From Fontibacterium oligotrophicum (GTDB taxonomy: Bacteria; Pseudomonadota; Alphaproteobacteria; Pelagibacterales; Pelagibacteraceae): a stretch of DNA of 64,000 bases. The number at the start of each line of letters is the position of its first letter. Position 1 is the stretch's first letter. The translations under genes and the position numbers were made by a program. A model generated the notes under the pieces. The model ran no database searches and was not told the DNA's origin. It was given only the letters and a program-made list of their open reading frames with translations. Below, piece after piece: positions 27,994-36,929 of this stretch. The stretch covers positions 1 through 64,000 of the forward strand of contig CBDDZZ010000002.1 of NCBI GenBank assembly GCA_965235975.1. Direction: 5' to 3'.

Positions 27994-28666
27994 TAGCTTT
28001 TTAACTTTAAAAAATATTCAAAAGAAATATTTAGATGCAAGTAAAAATATTCAAGTTTTAAATGGAGTTAATTTATCCTTTAATAAAAATAACATTATTT
28101 CCTTAGTTGGTCCTTCTGGGTCGGGAAAATCAACATTATTACATATTTTGGGTTTACTTGAGATCGTTGATCAAGGTGAATATTTATTCAACGATGTTAA
28201 TTTAATTAATTTAAAAGATGATCAAAAAACTATTTATAGAAGAAAAAATATTTCAATCGTTTATCAATTCAATAATTTAATTTCTGATCTTCGTGCAATT
28301 GATAATGTTATTCTGCCTTTATTAATTAACAATTTAAATAAGAATGAATCTTTTAAAAAAGCCGAAAATTTACTAAATAAGCTCGGCTTAAAAGAAAGAT
28401 TAAATCATTATCCCCATGAACTATCTGGCGGAGAACAGCAGCGTGTTGCAATCGCTAGAGCTTTAATTAATGAGCCTGAACTAATTTTAGCAGATGAGCC
28501 AACGGGTAATTTGGATAGTAAAACTGCAAATGAAGTCTTTGAAATACTTTTAAGTTTAAAATCAAAAGAAAGATTAATTATTTTTGCAACTCATAATAGA
28601 GAATTGTCAAATAAAGCAGATATTCAGTTAGCTATTCAAGATTCTAATGTTAGAATTTTGAATTAG
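27986..28666 (+). CDS. lolD: Lipoprotein-releasing ABC transporter ATPase
   Basis: A 226-residue ABC ATPase. Walker A GPSGSGKST at residues 42-50, signature LSGGEQQRVAIARAL, Walker B LILADEPTGNLD, and a switch His in FATHNRE. MacB/LolD-type length. It powers LolC-type permeases to pass lipoproteins to LolA. The start overlaps the lolC end, supporting co-translation and the LolD assignment over other ABC ATPases. Confidence 0.95.
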   Translation: MTDSFLTLKNIQKKYLDASKNIQVLNGVNLSFNKNNIISLVGPSGSGKSTLLHILGLLEIVDQGEYLFNDVNLINLKDDQKTIYRRKNISIVYQFNNLISDLRAIDNVILPLLINNLNKNESFKKAENLLNKLGLKERLNHYPHELSGGEQQRVAIARALINEPELILADEPTGNLDSKTANEVFEILLSLKSKERLIIFATHNRELSNKADIQLAIQDSNVRILN

Positions 28667-28670
28667 AAAA

Positions 28671-31600
28671 ATGAGTCTCAAAGATATTAATTTTAACCAC
28701 TTTAAAATTCACACTCAGTATTCAATTTGTGAAGGAGCAGTGAAAATTGAAGAACTTGCTAAGTATGCAAAACTTTCAAAATTTTTATGCCTTGGTGTTT
28801 CAGATTCTTATAATTTAAGTGGTGCTTTAGAATTTTCTGAGGAACTTTCAAAAGCAGGCGTGCATCCAATTATTGGAACACAGCTTAATATAAAGACTGA
28901 TAATATCATAGGCAAAGTTTCTCTCATTGCCAAAAATACTGAAGGATATAAAAATTTATTAAAACTATCCTCAAAATCCTATCTTGATATCAACGCAACT
29001 GAAGCACCACACTGTGCAATGAAGGATTTGCTTGAATTTAATAATGGTCTTATTGTTTTATTAGGTGGCAATCACACTTTAACGTCACATCTTATTCTTA
29101 ATAATCAAGATAAAATTTTTTTAAGTAACGTTGGACAATTAAAGTCCGTATTTAAAGAAAATTTATTTTTCGAAATTCAAAGACATAATGAGGCCAATGA
29201 AGACAGAATAGAAAATTTTTTAATTAGCAATGCAAAGTCTTTAAAAATTCCAATAATTGCGTCTCATGAAGTATTTTATATTCATCAAGATATGTATGAG
29301 GCACATGATGCGTATATTTGTATTGGTCAAAAGGCATATGTAGAAGATAAAAATAGAATTAGTTATACAAATCAGCATTATCTTAAAAGCAATGAGGACA
29401 TGCTTAAATTGTTTGCTGATTTACCAGATGCTTTAGAAAATAATCATAATTTAAAGTATCAGTGTTTATTTCGACCTTTACCTAGCAAACCTTTGCTGCC
29501 AAACTTTACCTCAGCTTCATCAAAAGAAAAAAATATTGAGGTTGTTCTTCAAGAATTAGCGCAAGCAGGTTTAGAAAAAAGACTTAAAGAAGTTGTTCTT
29601 AAAAATATAACTGATCCAAAAAAAATTGAAGAAATAAAAAAAATTTACATAGAACGATTAAATTATGAAGTAAAAATGATTAACCAGATGAAGTTTTCTG
29701 GTTATTTCTTAATTGTCTCTGATTACATACTATGGGCAAAAAATAATAATATACCCGTTGGACCCGGCAGAGGGTCTGGCGCTGGATCTTTAGTTGCCTG
29801 GGTATTATCTATTACCGAATTAGATCCAATTAAGTTTGGATTAATTTTTGAGCGTTTTTTAAATCCTGATCGAATTTCAATCCCAGATTTTGATATCGAT
29901 TTTTGTCAAGAGGATCGTGACAAAGTTATTAATTATGTAAAAAATAAATACAAAGGCGGTGTTGCTCAAATTATTACCTTTGGAAAACTTCAAGCAAGAA
30001 TGGCAATTCGTGACATTGGTCGTGTTATTGGTCTTCCTTATAGCGTTGTAGATTCACTTTCTAAAATGATTCCCTTTGACCCCTCAAGACCTCTTTCATT
30101 ACAAGAGTCTGTTGCACTAGAGCCAAGAATTCAAGAAGCTCAAAAAAATGATGTTAAGATTAATAAATTAATTAACTTAGCAATAAAACTTGAGGGACTT
30201 TATAGAAATATTGCAACCCATGCAGCAGGCATTGTGATTGCTGATCGACAGATAGAAGAAATTGTTCCTTTATATAAAGATTTTGATTCAGATCACGATA
30301 TTCCCGTAACTCAATTTGACATGAAGTGGTCTGAAAATGCGGGACTTGTGAAGTTTGATTTTCTTGGTCTTAAAACGCTTACTGTTATTAAGAAAACAGT
30401 AAACTCGCTTAAAGAAAATAATATTAATATAAATTTAAAAGACCTTCCTCTTGATGATCCTAAAACTTTTGAACTTTTATGCTCTGGTGAAACTATGGGA
30501 GTATTCCAGTTAGAAAGCGCTGGAATGAGAGAGGTTTTAAAACAAATGAAGCCAAATAAATTTGAAGATATTATTGCTCTTGTTGCTCTTTTTAGGCCAG
30601 GTCCGATGCAAAATATTTCAAAATATAATAACTGTAAGCATGGAGTGGAAAAACCCGATTATCTTCATCCAAAAATAGAGCATATTTTAAAAGAGACATA
30701 CGGGGTTATAATTTATCAAGAACAGGTAATTCAAATTGCCCAATCTCTTTCTGGCTTTTCAGCAGGTAAAGCTGACATATTAAGAAAAGCCATGGGTAAA
30801 AAGAAATCTGCTGAGATGGAAAGGCAGAAGAAAGATTTTATAGAAGGAGCTGTTAATAATGGAATTACTAAAGATCAGGCTGTTTATATATTTCAGTTAG
30901 TTGAGAAATTCGCACAATACGGATTTAACAAAAGTCACGCCGCAGCTTATGCATTAATTGCTTATCAAACAGCATATTTAAAAACACATTATCCAATTTA
31001 TTTTATCGCAGCTTCGATGAACTTAGATTTAGCTAATACTGATAAATTAAATGAATTTTACGAAGAATTAAAACGATTAAAAATTGATGTGGTTTTACCG
31101 TCCATTAACAAATCCTTTGCAGAATTTGTTGTTAAGGAAAATAAACTTTATTATGCTTTAGCCGCAATTAAAGCTGTCGGTTATGAGTCCATTAATCAAA
31201 TTATAGCCAATCGAAAAGATAATGGTCCATTTGTATCTTTAGAAGATTTTATTTTAAGAATTGATTCAAAATTAATTAATAAACTTCAAATGGAAGGTCT
31301 TATTAAATCTGGATCCTTTGATTGTTTAGAAACTAATCGTAAATTTTTATTTGATGCTGTACCGGAAATTATAAAAATATCTAAAAATTATAAAGACTCA
31401 AACCTTTTGCAGAATAATTTATTTGAGGGTGAAAAAAATAGCAAACTTCCATCATTAGAAAACTTTGTAAGTAAAAAAGATACGTGGAACCAAAATGAAA
31501 AAATGAAGAATGAATTTGAGTCTATCGGGTTTTTTATTAGTGAGCATCCTCTTTCAAATTATGAAAAAATTTTAAAAACTTATAATGTTAAAAAATTTTC

Positions 31601-32096
31601 TGATATTAATGACAATGATTTAAATAAAGAGTTTGTTCTTTCTGGAACTTTAATGGCCGTTCAAGAGAAAAAGACTGCAAGAGGTCAACCTTTTGCAATA
31701 ATTAAATTAAGTGATTTAAGTAGAATGTATGAGCTTTTTATTTTTTCAGAAATTCTACTTGCTAATAGAGATAAAATGGCACCAGGTAATTCTTTTTTAA
31801 TAAATATTGTTAAAGAAAAAATGACAAATGGGACAACAAGATTAACTGTTAGAAAATTAACTGAAATTAACTCTATAAAAGAAGCAAAGATTAGTAATGC
31901 TGAAATTATTTTAAAAGATTTACAAAGCATCAATGAACTTAAAAAGATTTTAAAAGACAATGGTGAGACTAGAGTTTTAATTAGAATGAATTCAAAAGAT
32001 AAAAATTATGTGTTTAATCTTAAAACAACTAAATTTATTGATGCTTCTATAGTTAATATTTTAAATAGCTCAGGTTTTGACTGTAAAATTCACTAG
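28671..32096 (+). CDS. dnaE: DNA polymerase III alpha subunit
   Basis: An 1141-residue replicative polymerase. The N-terminal PHP domain starts HFKIHTQYSICEGAVKI. The catalytic palm has GPGRGSGAGSLVAW and PDFDIDFCQEDRD near residue 404 with the active aspartates. The thumb/finger region has HAAGIVIADR and FNKSHAAAYALIAYQTAYLK. The C-terminal OB-fold (EFVLSGTLMAVQEKKTARGQ) follows. Normal bacterial length, intact frame. It follows lolD by four bases, ending the long plus-strand run from nuoA. A 123-base leader then precedes rpsB. Confidence 0.98.
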   Translation: MSLKDINFNHFKIHTQYSICEGAVKIEELAKYAKLSKFLCLGVSDSYNLSGALEFSEELSKAGVHPIIGTQLNIKTDNIIGKVSLIAKNTEGYKNLLKLSSKSYLDINATEAPHCAMKDLLEFNNGLIVLLGGNHTLTSHLILNNQDKIFLSNVGQLKSVFKENLFFEIQRHNEANEDRIENFLISNAKSLKIPIIASHEVFYIHQDMYEAHDAYICIGQKAYVEDKNRISYTNQHYLKSNEDMLKLFADLPDALENNHNLKYQCLFRPLPSKPLLPNFTSASSKEKNIEVVLQELAQAGLEKRLKEVVLKNITDPKKIEEIKKIYIERLNYEVKMINQMKFSGYFLIVSDYILWAKNNNIPVGPGRGSGAGSLVAWVLSITELDPIKFGLIFERFLNPDRISIPDFDIDFCQEDRDKVINYVKNKYKGGVAQIITFGKLQARMAIRDIGRVIGLPYSVVDSLSKMIPFDPSRPLSLQESVALEPRIQEAQKNDVKINKLINLAIKLEGLYRNIATHAAGIVIADRQIEEIVPLYKDFDSDHDIPVTQFDMKWSENAGLVKFDFLGLKTLTVIKKTVNSLKENNININLKDLPLDDPKTFELLCSGETMGVFQLESAGMREVLKQMKPNKFEDIIALVALFRPGPMQNISKYNNCKHGVEKPDYLHPKIEHILKETYGVIIYQEQVIQIAQSLSGFSAGKADILRKAMGKKKSAEMERQKKDFIEGAVNNGITKDQAVYIFQLVEKFAQYGFNKSHAAAYALIAYQTAYLKTHYPIYFIAASMNLDLANTDKLNEFYEELKRLKIDVVLPSINKSFAEFVVKENKLYYALAAIKAVGYESINQIIANRKDNGPFVSLEDFILRIDSKLINKLQMEGLIKSGSFDCLETNRKFLFDAVPEIIKISKNYKDSNLLQNNLFEGEKNSKLPSLENFVSKKDTWNQNEKMKNEFESIGFFISEHPLSNYEKILKTYNVKKFSDINDNDLNKEFVLSGTLMAVQEKKTARGQPFAIIKLSDLSRMYELFIFSEILLANRDKMAPGNSFLINIVKEKMTNGTTRLTVRKLTEINSIKEAKISNAEIILKDLQSINELKKILKDNGETRVLIRMNSKDKNYVFNLKTTKFIDASIVNILNSSGFDCKIH

Positions 32097-32103
32097 TATT
32101 CAC

Positions 32104-32131
32104 TTGTTTTTTTTCTAATTTTCAATATAAA
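32104..32131 (+). promoter_or_regulatory. Probable sigma-70 promoter of rpsB
   Basis: TTGTTT at 32104-32109 and TATAAA at 32126-32131 are separated by 16 bases. Initiation near 32138 would give a leader of about 80 bases that begins just before the pseudoknot structure at 32148. Good fit to consensus and position, but untested. Confidence 0.45.
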
Positions 32132-32147
32132 ACCCTAAAAATTCGCA

Positions 32148-32213
32148 CACAGTTGTGGGTAGCAATACCCCCCGGTCCAATTTAGGCAGAAACTGTGGTG
32201 GAAATAACCGGAG
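32148..32213 (+). promoter_or_regulatory. rpsB mRNA leader with hairpin and pseudoknot covering the ribosome binding site
   Basis: Three helices can be drawn. P1 is CACAGTT (32148-32154) with AACTGTG (32191-32197). Inside it, GGGTA (32157-32161) pairs with TACCC (32166-32170) around a GCAA tetraloop. A third helix, CCGGT (32172-32176) with ACCGG (32207-32211), crosses P1 and so forms a pseudoknot. It pairs the GG of the GGAG ribosome binding site (32210-32213), six bases before the rpsB ATG. This is the layout expected of an autoregulatory leader in which S2 stabilises the closed form. Leaders controlling rpsB are known in bacteria; the assignment here is inferred from pairing only. Confidence 0.6.
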
Positions 32214-32219
32214 AAAAAA

Positions 32220-33017
32220 ATGAACATACCTAATGCGTCCGTAAAAGAGCTTTTAGAAGCTGGAGTACATTTAGGACATAAGACTTTTAGATGGAACCCA
32301 AAAATGAAGAAATTTATTTTTGGAGAAAAAAACTCAATTCATATTATTGATTTACTGCAAACTGTAAAATTATTGAATAATGCAATGTTGGAAATGCATA
32401 AATGTGTGGCTTCCGGCGGTAAAATTTTATTTGTTTCTACTAAAAAACAAGCAAGTGAATTAATAGCTGAAGTTGCAAAAGAAACAGGACAATTTTTTGT
32501 CAACCACAGATGGCCAGGCGGAATGTTGACAAATTGGAAGACTATCAGCAATTCAATTCGAAGATTAAAGAAATTAACAGAAGAGCTTAATAAGGAAAAT
32601 AAAGGTTTTACTAAAAAAGAACTTATAAAGATGAGTCTTGAGCGTGATAAACTTAATAGATCATTAGGGGGAATAGCAGATATGCGAGGTGTTCCTAATA
32701 TGCTATTTGTTATTGATACGAACATTGAGTCTTTAGCTATTGCAGAAGCTAAAAAGTTAAAAATTCCAATCGTTGCAGTTGTAGATAGCAATTCTAATCC
32801 TGAAGATATTGATTTTCCAATTCCAGGAAATGATGATGCAAGAAGATCTATAAATCTTTATTGCGATTTAGCTAAAAAAACTATTTTAGATGCAAAACAA
32901 AATATTAAAATAGTTGAGCCTATAGAAGAAGAAAAGCCTAAAAAAGCTGCTAAAGAAAATTTAAAAATTAAAATAAAAAAAGATTCTGAAAACAAAGAAG
33001 AAGCTTTAAAGAATTAA
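32220..33017 (+). CDS. rpsB: 30S ribosomal protein S2
   Basis: A 265-residue ribosomal protein with N-terminal LLEAGVHLGHKTFRWNPKMK, the family signature, and MRGVPNMLFVIDTNIESLAI in the centre. The C-terminal tail beyond residue 235 is Lys/Glu-rich (EEEKPKKAAKENLKIK), longer than in E. coli. A GGAG site lies six bases upstream of ATG, within the leader pseudoknot. It is followed by tsf after 11 bases, the usual rpsB-tsf pair. Confidence 0.98.
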   Translation: MNIPNASVKELLEAGVHLGHKTFRWNPKMKKFIFGEKNSIHIIDLLQTVKLLNNAMLEMHKCVASGGKILFVSTKKQASELIAEVAKETGQFFVNHRWPGGMLTNWKTISNSIRRLKKLTEELNKENKGFTKKELIKMSLERDKLNRSLGGIADMRGVPNMLFVIDTNIESLAIAEAKKLKIPIVAVVDSNSNPEDIDFPIPGNDDARRSINLYCDLAKKTILDAKQNIKIVEPIEEEKPKKAAKENLKIKIKKDSENKEEALKN

Positions 33018-33028
33018 AAGTTTATTCA

Positions 33029-33952
33029 ATGTCTGATAATTTAGCAAAAGTTAAAGAACTTAGAGAATTAACAGGAGCAGGTATCCAAGACTGCAAGACA
33101 GCTTTATCAGAAAATAATTACGACATTGAAAAATCTATTGAATATTTACGTAAAAAAGGAATAACAAAAGCTGCAAAGAAATCATCGCGCGATGCGGCTG
33201 AAGGCCTAGCTGTAATCGCATCTACTAATTCAAAAGCATGTATACTAGAAGTAAATTCTGAAACAGATTTTGTAGCTAAAAATAAAGAATTTATAAATTT
33301 TTGTTCAGAAATTTCTAAAATAGCTTTAAGTAATAATTTTAATCTAGAAAATTTATTAAACGCTAAAATTAACAATAGTTTAATAAAAGATGAGTTGGTT
33401 AATTTAATAGCTAAAATTGGTGAGAATATTAAAATTAGAAGAATTGGCTATCTAGAAAATACAAATGGAATTGTGGCAAACTACATCCACAATCAGCAAA
33501 ATGAAAATATGGGTAAAATTGGGGTTATTATTTCAATAGATTGCCAAAATAAAAATAAAGAAGTTTTAGAATTTTCAAGAAAAATTTGTATGCATATTGC
33601 AGCTTTGTCTCCAATGTCGTTGGGTGAGAAAGATTTAAGTTTAGATTTTATCAATAAAGAAAAAGAAATTTTAAAGGAAGAGCTTAAAAATCAAGGTAAA
33701 AAAGATGATATGATAGATAAAATTTTAGTTGGAAAATTAAAAAAAGTTATATCTGATAATACATTGATGGGTCAAAAATGGATACATAATCAAGATATTA
33801 CAGTTGAGCAGGCTGTTATTGATTTTGGAAAAGAAATTAAACAGAATTTGATTATTAAATCTTTTATAAAATATAAAGTTGGCGAGGGTATCGAAGTTAA
33901 AAAAACCGATTTTAACGAGGAAGTAAAATCATTAGCTGGGAGCTTAATATGA
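33029..33952 (+). CDS. tsf: Elongation factor Ts
   Basis: A 307-residue nucleotide exchange factor for EF-Tu. The N-terminal UBA-like domain has KVKELRELTGAGIQDCKTAL, and the core has EVNSETDFVAKNKEF, the EF-Tu contact motif. The length is normal. The stop overlaps the start of frr by four bases (ATGA), where alphaproteobacteria normally have pyrH. Confidence 0.98.
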   Translation: MSDNLAKVKELRELTGAGIQDCKTALSENNYDIEKSIEYLRKKGITKAAKKSSRDAAEGLAVIASTNSKACILEVNSETDFVAKNKEFINFCSEISKIALSNNFNLENLLNAKINNSLIKDELVNLIAKIGENIKIRRIGYLENTNGIVANYIHNQQNENMGKIGVIISIDCQNKNKEVLEFSRKICMHIAALSPMSLGEKDLSLDFINKEKEILKEELKNQGKKDDMIDKILVGKLKKVISDNTLMGQKWIHNQDITVEQAVIDFGKEIKQNLIIKSFIKYKVGEGIEVKKTDFNEEVKSLAGSLI

Positions 33953-34497
33953 TTATAAAAAAAATTGAAGAAAGAATGAATTTATCCCTAAGCTCTTATG
34001 GTAAAGAACTGTCTACTGTTAGAACCGGTAGAGCTAATCCAAAAATGTTAGATGGTGTAAGAGTTGAGGTTTATGGACAAAAAATGCCAATCAGTCAGTT
34101 AGCCACAGTTTCTATTCCAGAGCCACAAATGATTAATGTTCAGGTTTGGGATAAAGCAAATGTTGGAGCCGTGGATCAAGCAATAAGAACATCGGATTTA
34201 AATTTAAACCCCCTTGTAGATGGGCAATTATTAAGAATTGCAATACCAAAACTCACAGAGGAAAGAAGAAAAGAGTTAATTAAGGTTTTAAAAACTATAG
34301 CCGAAAAGGCAAAAGTTGCCATAAGAAATATTAGAAGAGATTCATTAGAGGAGTTAAAAAAAGAACAAAAAGATAAAAATTTAAGTGAAGATGATCTAAA
34401 AAAAAATTCTAATGAGGTTCAAAAAATTACAGATGGAAAAATTGCAGAAATTGATAAAAAGTTAAGTGAAAAAGAAGTTGAAATATTAAAAGTATGA
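33949..34497 (+). CDS. frr: Ribosome recycling factor
   Basis: A 182-residue two-domain protein that splits post-termination ribosomes with EF-G. Family blocks are TVRTGRANPKMLDGVRVEVYG and IRTSDLNLNPLVDGQLLRIA, with a C-terminal helix KKVLKTIAEKAKVAIRNIRR. Intact. Start ATG at 33949 overlaps tsf, the stop overlaps uppS by four bases. Confidence 0.97.
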   Translation: MIIKKIEERMNLSLSSYGKELSTVRTGRANPKMLDGVRVEVYGQKMPISQLATVSIPEPQMINVQVWDKANVGAVDQAIRTSDLNLNPLVDGQLLRIAIPKLTEERRKELIKVLKTIAEKAKVAIRNIRRDSLEELKKEQKDKNLSEDDLKKNSNEVQKITDGKIAEIDKKLSEKEVEILKV

Positions 34498-35186
34498 TCT
34501 CACCATCCCACATCGCCATCATTATGGATGGTAATGGTCGTTGGGGTTTAAAAAAATACAAAGATAGAAATAAAGGCCATTATTATGGACTACAAAATAT
34601 TAACAAAATTATTAAGGATTGCATAAAAATTAACATTAAATATTTAACGCTTTACACTTTTTCAACAGAAAATTGGAATAGACCTAAAAAAGAAATCGAT
34701 TATCTTTTTTTTTTATTTAAATATTTTTATAAAAAAAATTTTAATAAATTAAATAAAAATAATATTAAAATTAAATTTATTGGAAATTTAAAAAATATTC
34801 CAAAAGATTTAAAGGTAATTATAAAAAAGATCCAAGATAAGACCAAAAATAATGACGCAATAACAGTAATTTTTGCATTTAATTATGGAGCAAAATCTGA
34901 ATTAGTAAATGCTTTTAAAAATATAATAAAAAATAAAAATAAAGTTAATAAAATTAACGAGGATTTAATTAATAATAATTTATATACAAAAAATATCCCT
35001 GATCCTGATATTCTCATACGTACTGGGGGAGAAAAAAGGTTGAGCAATTTTTTATTGTGGCAACTTTCGTATGCAGAACTATTTTTTATCAATAAAAATT
35101 GGCCAGACTTTAATTTTTTAGATTTAAAAAAAATAATTAATACTTTTAGAGTTACTAAAAGAAAATTTGGTGGATTAAATGAGTAA
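34494..35186 (+). CDS. uppS: Undecaprenyl diphosphate synthase
   Basis: A 230-residue cis-prenyltransferase making the C55 carrier for cell wall synthesis. The catalytic Asp12 lies in IIMDGNGRWG. TLYTFSTENWNRP and IRTGGEKRLSNFLLWQLSYAE follow, with the typical RxSNF segment. AT-rich codons give many Lys, Asn and Ile. It overlaps frr and cdsA, within a translation/lipid operon common in bacteria. Confidence 0.96.
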   Translation: MISPSHIAIIMDGNGRWGLKKYKDRNKGHYYGLQNINKIIKDCIKINIKYLTLYTFSTENWNRPKKEIDYLFFLFKYFYKKNFNKLNKNNIKIKFIGNLKNIPKDLKVIIKKIQDKTKNNDAITVIFAFNYGAKSELVNAFKNIIKNKNKVNKINEDLINNNLYTKNIPDPDILIRTGGEKRLSNFLLWQLSYAELFFINKNWPDFNFLDLKKIINTFRVTKRKFGGLNE

Positions 35187-35790
35187 TTTTAAAAAAAGAT
35201 TAATTATTTCCTTATTAGCTTTTCCACTAATTTATATTCTTCTTTATCAAAAATATTTATTTAACATATTAATTATAATTACATTTCTGTTTTGTGTTTA
35301 TGAGTGGGTAAATCTTTTTAAAAAAAAAAATTTACTTTTTATTTTTGGTCTAATTATTTTAGTAATTTTCCTTATCTCCTTACTAAGAATTTACAATTTC
35401 GGAGAATATAATCTAAAATTTTTATGGTTAATCCTTATTACTTGGTTGACTGACATTGGAGGTTATATTTTTGGAAAACTAATTGGTGGGCCAAAGTTAA
35501 TTAAAATAAGCCCCAACAAGACCTGGGCTGGACTATTCGGATCAATTATTTTAAGTCAATTTGCATTTTTAATTTTTTTCTTAGATCCTAATTACAAATT
35601 TAGTATTTCAATATTATTAACCCAATTTATTTTATCAATTATAGGTCAAGTTGGAGATATAATAATGTCGTACGTTAAACGTCTTAATAATAAAAAGGAT
35701 GCGTCTAATTTTATCCCTGGTCATGGTGGTTTTTTAGATAGGGTAGATGGATTAATTTGGATAATGATATTTGGAAATTTATTAATTTGA
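35179..35790 (+). CDS. cdsA: Phosphatidate cytidylyltransferase
   Basis: A 203-residue integral membrane enzyme making CDP-diacylglycerol for phospholipid synthesis. About six transmembrane segments. The signature near the C-terminus is SYVKRLNNKKDASNFIPGHG followed by GFLDRVDG. It is shorter than the E. coli enzyme (about 285 residues) because the N-terminal helices are reduced. The stop overlaps the dxr start (ATGA-like overlap at 35788-35792). Confidence 0.94.
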   Translation: MSNFKKRLIISLLAFPLIYILLYQKYLFNILIIITFLFCVYEWVNLFKKKNLLFIFGLIILVIFLISLLRIYNFGEYNLKFLWLILITWLTDIGGYIFGKLIGGPKLIKISPNKTWAGLFGSIILSQFAFLIFFLDPNYKFSISILLTQFILSIIGQVGDIIMSYVKRLNNKKDASNFIPGHGGFLDRVDGLIWIMIFGNLLI

Positions 35791-36929
35791 TGAAAAAAAA
35801 AGTTTGTATTTTAGGCTCTACAGGAAGCATCGGTGTTTCTACTTTAAATATTTTATCTAATGATAAAAAAAAATTTCAAGTTGTATTACTTAGTGCTAAT
35901 AAAAATTTCAAATTATTATTAAAACAGGCAAAAGTATTTAAACCGAAATATATTTATGCAAATAACTTAATTTTAGAAAATAAAATTAAATATTTTTGTA
36001 AAAAGAATAAAATTGTAATTATTAATGATCTTAATAATTTAAAAAAAATTAAATTTGATATTACTGTATCGGCTATTTCAGGAATTGCTGGTTTGTTACC
36101 AACTATTAATATTATTAAATTTTCTAGAAAAATTTTAATAGCTAATAAAGAAAGTATTATTTGTGGCTGGAAATTTATTTCAAATGAACTTAAAAAGTAT
36201 AATTGTATTTTTGTACCAATAGACTCTGAGCACTTTTCAATTGCTAATTTAATTGAACATAAAAATAAAAATTTAATAAAAAAAATCTACTTATTAGCAT
36301 CTGGCGGACCTTTCTTTGGAAAATCTATTAATTTAAAAAAAGTTACACCCGTTCAAGCCGCAAGACATCCTAACTGGAAAATGGGTAAAAAAATATCAAT
36401 TGATTCTGCTAATTTAATGAACAAAGTATTAGAGGTAATAGAAGCATCTTTAATTTTTAACTTACCTATTAATAAGTTTAAAATAATGATTCATCCTCAA
36501 TCACTAATCCATGCAATTGTTGAATTTCGAAATGGTCTTTCGTCGATGCTCTATCATAAAAATGATATGAAAATTCCCATTGCAAACTCATTGTATGAAA
36601 ATTCATTTTTAAATAAGGAAGTAGAACAAAATAATTTATTTAAAAAAAATTTTTCTTTTTACGAACCAATTAGTAAAAATGTTCCAGCTATTAAAATTTT
36701 AAAATTAACTAAAGTGTTAAATGAAACAGGTTTTATTATAATTAATATTATAAATGAAATTTTAGTAGCAAAGTTCTTGAATAATAGGATACTTTTTACA
36801 GATATAGTGTATAAATTGCTTAATATTTTAAATTCAAAAGCTATTAAAAACTACTTAAAAAGTAACAGGATTCAACATATAAATGACGTTTTTAAAGCAT
36901 ATAATTTTTGTAGGAGCTTAGTAATTTGA
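35790..36929 (+). CDS. dxr: 1-deoxy-D-xylulose 5-phosphate reductoisomerase
   Basis: Second step of the MEP isoprenoid pathway. The N-terminal NADPH loop is LGSTGSIGVSTLNIL. ANKESIICGW, the metal-site block PIDSEHFSI and the flexible loop region ASGGPFFGKS follow. ATG at 35790 is chosen because the glycine loop then falls at residues 7-13; an in-frame ATG at 35757 would lie inside cdsA. About 379 residues. It overlaps bamA by four bases, with no rseP between them. Confidence 0.95.
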   Translation: MKKKVCILGSTGSIGVSTLNILSNDKKKFQVVLLSANKNFKLLLKQAKVFKPKYIYANNLILENKIKYFCKKNKIVIINDLNNLKKIKFDITVSAISGIAGLLPTINIIKFSRKILIANKESIICGWKFISNELKKYNCIFVPIDSEHFSIANLIEHKNKNLIKKIYLLASGGPFFGKSINLKKVTPVQAARHPNWKMGKKISIDSANLMNKVLEVIEASLIFNLPINKFKIMIHPQSLIHAIVEFRNGLSSMLYHKNDMKIPIANSLYENSFLNKEVEQNNLFKKNFSFYEPISKNVPAIKILKLTKVLNETGFIIINIINEILVAKFLNNRILFTDIVYKLLNILNSKAIKNYLKSNRIQHINDVFKAYNFCRSLVI

